Positions 55,576 to 64,000 of a stretch of 64,000 bases of DNA are shown here, one piece after another. A model generated the notes under the pieces. The model was given only the letters and a program-made list of their open reading frames with translations. It was not told the DNA's origin and ran no database searches. Where the stretch lies: positions 53,756,647 through 53,820,646 of the forward strand of contig CM043942.1 of NCBI GenBank assembly GCA_014529385.2, written 5' to 3'. Source of the DNA: Adiantum capillus-veneris. Its lineage: Eukaryota; Streptophyta; Polypodiopsida; Polypodiales; Pteridaceae. The position numbers and the translations under genes are program-made. Position 1 is the stretch's first letter. Each line of letters starts with the position of its first letter.

Positions 55576-57708
55576 GCCTATCTACGATTGCACCTATCTT
55601 CAAGTCAGGAGACCCTATGGAGCCTGGGAATTATCGGACTATCATGATTGGAGACACACTCGCACGGTTGTACGCATCCATTCTTGAGCAGCAGTTGAGT
55701 AGATGGGCAGAGAGAGAAGGAATGCGTGCAGCTGGGCAGGCAGGGTTCAGGAGAGGCTTTTCTACTCTTGACCATATCTTGACACTCAAGGCCATCATCG
55801 AGGAGGGCAGATCTCATGGGGACGGATCTATTGTAGCTTTGTGGACTTCCGCAAAGCCTTTGACACAGTACCCAGAGCTAGATTGATGTGCAGATTACAG
55901 GACATGGAAGTACCCACAGAGCTCATTTGGGGGATCATGGCATTGTACAAATCAGTAGTAGGGCATGTACGCACCTCTGAGGGACTATCTACACCGGTTC
56001 ACTCCACTATTGGGGTGAAGCAGGGCTGCCCGCTCTCTCCTACTCTATTCGATATGTATGTGGATGAGGTTTCTGGCTATATTGAGAGCGATGGTGATAG
56101 AGGTGCACAGCTAGCAAGGACATGGATTCCACTTTTGTTATATGCTGATGATATTGTGTTGATCTCCGAATCTCCGAAGGGGATTCAACGTCACTTGGAT
56201 GCTTTGCATAGGTTTGCCCACGAAAGTGGTTTGTCTGTCAACCTTGGTAAAACCAAGGTTATGGTGTTTAATACCACCCCACAGTGGATCAGGAGGTCAG
56301 CACCTACAGTCACATACGGCCAGGAGACTGTGGAGTACAGAGATGCTTACACTTACCTTGGAGTGGTTTTTAGCAGACCTGCATTCTCACTAAGGAGAGC
56401 AGCAGAGACCAGATTGACTAGAGCCCATGCAACATTGGGTAGATTGGAGAGGATATGTTCGCAAGTTCAGTTTCATGAGCCTCGGACGAAGCTCTAGCTC
56501 TTTGACACTTTGGTGGCTTCTGCATTGCTCTATGGAGCTGAGATATGGGGACCTTCATTGGATCATCACGGGAGGTCGGGTCGCACTGATGGATGGGGAA
56601 GCATGGAGAAACCTCTCATCTCTATGATCTCGCGGCTCATTAGAGCCAAGGCCTCAGTACCACGTGCCATTATCCGCGAAGAGCTAGCGGCCCCCCCACT
56701 AGTGGTTGAGGCGCTCACCAAATCAGTCTCCTTCATACACCGCATGTGGGAACTTTTTAGAGACAGATATGCCCGCCTTGCACTTTAGTCCTCTCGACAG
56801 TTAGCCATGCAGGGAGATACATCATGCTGGTATGGGGAGATGACATCGTGGTTTCAGGCACATGGGTTCAGCATAGACAGGTTGCCACCCTTCCAGTACT
56901 CATTGGATGCATCATCTCTCACTCTTACACAGTCCGAGATCACCAGGCTCATCCGCCAAGACCTGACCCAGCTTGACACCAAGAGGACATGGATACAGCC
57001 AGCACAGGAGCTGGGCACGAAGATGGCTTTCTACAGAGAGCACCTTTTCCAGCTTACGAAGGATGGTTTTGTGACGAGACCCAGATACATGGACACCCAC
57101 TTGTCTCATGGGATACAATGTGCTATTGGCCATTACGCACATCTTCTCACCAGCTGCGGATTGAGACTGGGAGATACAGCGGAGTACCAGCAGAGGCCAG
57201 GACATGCCCCTTGTGTGACATGGAGCCTGAGACAGAGTTGCACTACACATGCCGCTGCCGCGTCTACTACAAGATATGAGGCCGCTTCCATTGCTTGTTC
57301 AGAGAAGGTTTTGGACCACTCTCCAGAGTCATGGGATACGAGGATCAGAGATGCCTGGGTTTGTTCTTGCTCGAGTTGCGCAAACACAGAGATATCCTGA
57401 TGAGTGAAGAGGCTAGCCAGTCTTAGAGACGAATCACAGATTTATTTAGAGCAGACACTGGACAACCGCAGGAGCTACTCCCACAACAGAGCTCACATTC
57501 GTCTCACACCAGAGGCACACTGATCGACCGAACAATTGAGCTGGGGAAATCCAGGCGCCCACGACTGCGGAGGACTACACAGCATCGACGGAGGCTACAT
57601 CAGAAGATTCGGAGCACTCTGGCCAGCCATGCACGACGCCCGGTCAAACTACTGACCATGGAGGACATTGATGAGATCCGCCAACGACCACTGCTGGATC
57701 TCCTGTGA

Positions 57709-57924
57709 TTTAGCTATCCCAGCCAACTGCTCATTTTGCTTAGTTCACATCGACCAGCTTAGGATCCCATAGTATTTTTTGTTTTGTTATGTTGTTATTT
57801 TGTTACTCTGACTTTGTATCAGATCCACAACATTGTAACTTTTTGGTCTCATAGGCTACTTTGGCCTTTTGAAGACGTTAATATAACATTTTTGAAGACG
57901 TTAATATAAAATTTCATTTCATCA

Positions 57925-57927
<3 letters not shown>
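57709..57927 (+). other. LINE-B2 3' UTR with terminal hairpin
   Basis: Hairpin AGGCTACTTTGGCCT (57853-57867), GACGTTAA (57874-57881), then a duplicated TTTGAAGACGTTAATATAA just before ATTTCATTTCATCATCA and (CT)n. Confidence 0.78.

Positions 57928-57976
<49 letters not shown>
57928..57976. repeat. (CT)n microsatellite at LINE-B2 / LINE-B3 junction
   Basis: 49 bp of CT. It is the 3' flank of LINE-B2 and the 5' flank of truncated LINE-B3. Confidence 0.97.
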
Positions 57977-57980
<4 letters not shown>

Positions 57981-59128
57981 TGGATGAGGACATATGGGAG
58001 TTCTCTAGGGATGGAGATGTTCTCCTCCTGGGAGACTTTAATACCAGGACGGGCCAATCTCAAATTGCTTTCTACGATACCTCAGAGGAAATGTGGTCAA
58101 TGATAAGGGATTGGCCAAGTGTTTGCAGGATGACGAGCACACTTGATAAGTGGGATATCTGATAAACATGGGGACTAATAGACATGGGGACTGCACATGG
58201 ACTGGCGGTCTTGAATGGCCTCCAAAGATTTCCAGCATCAAGTGGGTTCTATTGTTTTCCTCATAGACATGGGGCTAGAACAATAGATTATGTTTTGGCT
58301 CAGCCCAATTTTATACCCTCTATTCAGGACTTTACAATCCAGACCAGGCCTATCGGGGTAGCAGTAGATCATGCCCATTTCACATTTACCGTCTCATTCC
58401 CGTTCAGCACACCTCGACAAGCACAGACATCTACGCATACCCGATACACTTTTACTTCAGAGACTGATTTTGTCTACATAGATGGTATATACAGAAGCTT
58501 ATGCACAGAGGATCCAGGCAGACCTCTAGAGGAGCTCACTAACATATTGACATAGACACTGCAGGATGCAGCAACACAGGCATACCCACACACTGAGCCT
58601 GGGCAGCGACAGCGTTCAAGGAGCATACCTGGAATGGCGGGTATGATGAGGAGTGCAAAGAGACGAGAGCCCGACTTCAGAGGGAGGTACTGGTAGGATT
58701 CATCACTCACAAGGAGTCAAGGATTGCTTCTTGGCACGATGGAAAAAGAGGGCATTTCTAGCTCATTTAGAGCAGGATTTATACCATCAATTTTTGAGCC
58801 AGGATTCAGGCGAGGCATGGCGACTCTTCCATGGTCACTCATCCCCACCAGTCATCAGTTCTACGGAGGTATGGGGTCAGTGTGCATCATCTCTCTACAC
58901 AGTCTCAAGGCAACCACCTCTACAGGATCCGCCAGAGCCATGCTTACACACATGTGCTTTATTTACCGCCGAGATGGTAAAGAAGGCCATTGACAGGATG
59001 AGGACCAGGAGAGCATATGATCATGATGGCCTAGTAGCAAAGCATTTTATACATGCCAGAGATCTGCTTGCAGAGCTTCTAGCAGTGACGTTCAACCGTG
59101 CCATGTGCAAGGACCTACCTGATACTTC
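57977..59128 (+). mobile_element. LINE-B3, fragment (endonuclease to early RT)
   Basis: Starts inside the endonuclease (LDEDIWEFSRDGDVLLLGDFNTRTG), continues with ARTIDYVLAQPN, GVAVDHAHFTF and LARWKKRAFLAHLEQDLY to FNRAMCKDLPDT, then switches abruptly at 59129 to gypsy integrase sequence. Frames are broken at four or more points. Truncated at both ends. Confidence 0.85.
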
Positions 59129-59360
59129 AGCATGCGTTACTATGAACCTTTTCACGTATTTGACAAGATCAACGATGTTGCTTATAGGCTAAAATTGCTT
59201 GATACTCGGAAGATTCATAATGCGTTTCACTTGAGTCTCCGAAGACCCTTTGTCGATTTTGATGAGATCTTGGCACCTCAGCAGATTTTAGCACACAAGG
59301 AGAGGAAAGTCAAGGGAAAAGTTGCACGACCTTATATTGTAGCTTTACCTTGAAGCCTTT
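59129..59360 (+). pseudogene. Gypsy integrase C-terminal fragment (G7), chromodomain deleted
   Basis: MRYYEPFHVFDKINDVAYRL, RKIHNAFHLSLRRPF and LAPQQILAHKERKVKGKVA match G3 (35840-36090). The chromodomain is then deleted (ARPYIV joins directly to ALP at the former LYLEAFDLQP). The left junction with LINE-B3 is abrupt. Confidence 0.82.
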
Positions 59361-60061
59361 GATTTACAACCTACGTATGCCCCAACTCAACGTGTTCGAA
59401 AGAGGGGTGATGATGGAGCTAGCACATCTAGGTACATACGGATTCAGTGCAATAGATGTGTACATTGCTCTACAAGTGTTAAAGGTATAATGCTCACTTC
59501 TATCGTAAACAAAAATGACAAAAGTATGAGGTTTTAATAAGTCATTTGTATCTATGTTTCATGACCTTCCTTGCGGATATATGCATAATAAGAGATCCTC
59601 TTGTTGAAGTCACAAATGCCCGGAAATTGTATGGCCACTGTGAAAAGGCATATGGCCGAGAGCTTCACCCGCAGCAGCGAAGGCCAGGTCACCACGAGAT
59701 GGTTGGGCCCATCAGCATTGAAATCCGAGTAGTAAAAGGGTGGCTATGCTCAGTTCAAAGTCATTCAGGCCCCATGCGACACTTTATAAGTTGATGGGTA
59801 CTAGGAAATTAACTCAAAAGGGCAAAGTGGACACTTGGCGGCTCCAGATGCATCTGCAAGTACACATCAACTGGGGGCGCCCAAAATTGAGAGAGAAGGC
59901 TGATTTTTACTCATTGTAAGCGTACTATGTGTGTCAGTAGTTGGTGCAGGTGATCACAGCTTTAATGGAAAGCTTGCCTTCTCCTCTGTCTTATGTAGCA
60001 CGATGATTCCACTCTCGTGCACCTCTCTCCCCTTTTGAATATAGAATCGTGATGCCCAACT
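59361..60061 (+). other. Post-pol region of G7, unassigned
   Basis: No recognised protein. An 82-codon frame at 59546-59794 has no family I know. AGAGGGG-like purine runs near 59400 are not followed by a clear LTR start. Confidence 0.35.
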
Positions 60062-60553
60062 CAAGGGCTATTCATCTGTATGTACAGTTCTGTGGGTTTA
60101 TGCGCGATTGCCGAGGCAAGAGCCTCTTGTACAGTACCGGATTAGCTAACTGCTAATCCCCCACAAGTTAGCTAATCCCCTGCACGTACAGATTGATTCG
60201 GAGAGATTTCTCACGAGAAATCTCGTCCTAATCATAGGGCAAGTAGCCACATAGGTGCAGGAACTAGAGGGCTTGCTACGGATGCTACCAGCACGCAAAA
60301 CAGAGCTCAAAAAAGAGAATTACAACTTGCTATAATTTTCTGCAGGTTAAGGGTTTCGGCCAATTTTGATGCAAAAAAATTCGGGGAAGCTAGGGAACTA
60401 TGAAACAGGTGTTTCGTCGTCATTTGTTTTGAAGTGTTAACTTACAGTCACAGGTTTATTCGTGAAATTCCTCTGTGTCGTAAAGTAAATAGTGTAAAGA
60501 TCGGGTGAAAGCCAAAGTCTACCGCCCTTTAGTGAGTCTACGGGCCGGTTTTA
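60062..60553 (+). repeat. Diverged, partial LTR2-like LTR
   Basis: Collinear with LTR2 (38980-39756): GATTGCCGAGGCAAGAGCCT, GGGCAAGTAGCC, CTTGCTACGGATGC and the end CTACCGCCC...GGGCCGGTTTT. An 18-bp GCTAATCCCC segment is duplicated near 60145-60180. The 5' part is absent. Confidence 0.72.
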
Positions 60554-60976
60554 AAAGCTCCAGAGCAAAGCCAAAACTACAGTACAGTAAGGACTTGTTC
60601 CAGGTATTTATGGCATCTCTCTGTCCGATGCTTCCAAGCAATTATGCAAAGCCTAGGAAAGATTTGTGGCCACAAAGCCCTTATTTTCTTTGTTCCAGGA
60701 GCCACCGAGAATTTCATCCACCCAGAGTTCCTCAAGCTGATGGCCTTTAAGTACGATCAGTTTGCTGGAGCCATTGAGGCCGAGCTAGCTACAAGGGATA
60801 CCAGTAAAATTCTACCCTTCATTGGTGCCTTTCCTGTCACCATTCAAGAGTACCATGGCAAGGTAGACTTCCCCATCATGAAGTTAGGCCATTGCGATGC
60901 TCTTATGGGCATGCCTTGGCACAACAAGAACGATGCTACCATTCAAATCCGGAACCGAACCATCACTTTGATATAA
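60554..60976 (+). pseudogene. Gypsy protease fragment
   Basis: 60644-60976 reads HKALIFFVPGATENFIHPEF and later HCDALMGMPWHNKNDATIQI, the two conserved parts of a Ty3 retropepsin domain, in one frame. The catalytic D-S/T-G-A reads V-P-G-A, so it is inactive. RT and integrase are missing downstream. Confidence 0.78.
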
Positions 60977-61502
60977 GGCGGCAAGCCAATCGTCCATCGA
61001 GTTTGATTGACACAAATGATTTTAGTTTTGCTTTGTATTTAGATACTTTTTAAACACTATTTGAGATTACAACTTGTTTGAAATAGAATTTATCCGTTTT
61101 AAACTTGTCTTGGTGCCGATTGAGTTTGTTAGATTTTGGTTTAAATGCCAATTTCAATACTCATTGAGAACCTTTGGACGACGCATGTTGCAGTTCGGGA
61201 GCGTCTAGTTGTATTTGAGACCTCTAAACGACAAAGACTACGGTTTGGGGAGCGTTTAGTTGTAATCGTGAAGCATATATATTTGGTGCATCAATAGTTA
61301 AAATTGGATAAGATAGCTTGGGTATGGGTATGATGGCTAACATTGCTACGCCGGAATATCAAGAATTGTGGAATTGTATGGTGAAATACTTGCAGCATGT
61401 GTTGTCAGGTACTGATCGGCATTTACATGTATGCATAAAGGCAATGATTACTAAAACTGGATTGAGTTTTGCAGGTCTAATCGCAGACGATTACTCTTCT
61501 TT
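60977..61502 (+). other. Unassigned region before polypurine tract
   Basis: AT-rich to 61150, then an imperfect ~65-bp repeat containing GGGAGCGT(C/T)TAGTTGTA at about 61197-61263. No gene recognised. Confidence 0.4.
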
Positions 61503-61514
61503 CAAGGAGGGGTA
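61503..61514 (+). other. Polypurine tract before LTR3
   Basis: CAAGGAGGGGTA followed by TGTCACAAG at 61515. Confidence 0.7.

Positions 61515-64000
<2,486 letters not shown>

Larger units (their letters stand above)
53515..57708 (+). pseudogene. LINE-B2 ORF2: endonuclease-RT
   Basis: Same frame as ORF1, directly after its TGA. The expected tryptophan of WNCNG is TGA (53557-53559 area). Endonuclease: FYFETH, EDFNAR (G-to-E change) and VDHALV. RT region 54601-56497: KSGDPMEPGNYRTIMIG, RKAFDTVPRARL, GVKQGCPLSPTLF and LYADDIVLIS (catalytic YADD kept). The C-terminal part has CPLCDMEPETELHYTCRC, with stops near 56787, 57277 and 57424. It ends TGA 57706-57708. More than six frame breaks. Confidence 0.88.
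52664..57927 (+). mobile_element. LINE-B2, 5'-truncated in ORF1, hosting a MITE
   Basis: A family-B LINE beginning in the middle of ORF1 directly after LTR4 sequence, running through ORF2 to the family 3' end (hairpin, GACGTTAA) and into (CT)n. It carries a 506-bp hAT-like insertion and two internal tandem duplications. Confidence 0.85.

Noticed and set aside
59546-59794. 82-codon frame with a possible new protein
   Set aside because: No domain, no supporting second copy, and it lies in decayed gypsy DNA.

Overview
The window is a densely nested pile of decayed transposable elements from a eukaryotic, most likely land-plant, nuclear genome. No intact host gene, tRNA, rRNA or CRISPR array is visible. 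Support for a plant comes from chromodomain Ty3/gypsy retrotransposons primed by an initiator-Met-like PBS (TGGTATCAGAGC), plant-type LINEs with a CCHC zinc-knuckle ORF1 and a C-terminal zf-RVT domain, and many AAACCCTAA (telo-box) motifs. A second LINE family has a coiled-coil ORF1 of the animal-L1 type, which I do not associate with flowering plants. A non-angiosperm is therefore plausible, but the lineage cannot be fixed from sequence alone.

Layout. 1-14968: LINEs and (CT)n tracts alternate: LINE-A0 ORF1 (minus), (CT)n(CA)n, near full-length LINE-B1 (plus), (CTTT)n(CT)n, 5'-truncated LINE-B1b (plus), (CT)n, near full-length LINE-A1 (minus), (CT)n. 15331-22135: a LINE-A2 ORF1 is split by chromovirus G1 (minus, 15587-21590), which itself carries an 893-bp insertion. 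22728-22927 is an assembly gap of N. 22928-40444: chromovirus G2 (minus) is split in gag by chromovirus G3 (plus, 28111-39756). G3 in turn contains LINE-A3 and, inside its 3' LTR, an inverted solo LTR of the same family. 40453-52663: a further minus-strand LTR element (G5) holds a directly repeated ~200-bp cassette with a fragment of a host poly(A)-binding-protein gene and a heptamer array, and LINE-A4. 52664-64000: LINE-B2 (with a hAT-like MITE inside ORF1), (CT)n, truncated LINE-B3, rearranged gypsy pieces, (CT)n, and LINE-B4 running off the end.

How the parts work together. These are selfish elements rather than a pathway. The LINEs encode (or once encoded) an RNA-binding ORF1 protein plus an endonuclease/reverse transcriptase. 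The LTR elements encode gag, protease, RT/RNase H, integrase and chromodomain. Every long coding region has frameshifts, stops, duplications or deletions, so all are scored as pseudogenes. The insertion order can be read from target-site duplications (GACATCAAT, G(A/G)AGT, GC(C/A)AT, CTATG, C(C/A)CTCATC).

The most interesting signals are: LINE copies whose ends repeatedly abut (CT)n microsatellites, suggesting microsatellite-targeted insertion; a conserved 3' hairpin in family B; family-B ORF1 and ORF2 lying in one frame split by a single stop; an ATGA stop/start overlap in family A; a captured PABP MLLE-domain fragment between direct repeats; and a 20-bp motif shared by otherwise different LTR families.
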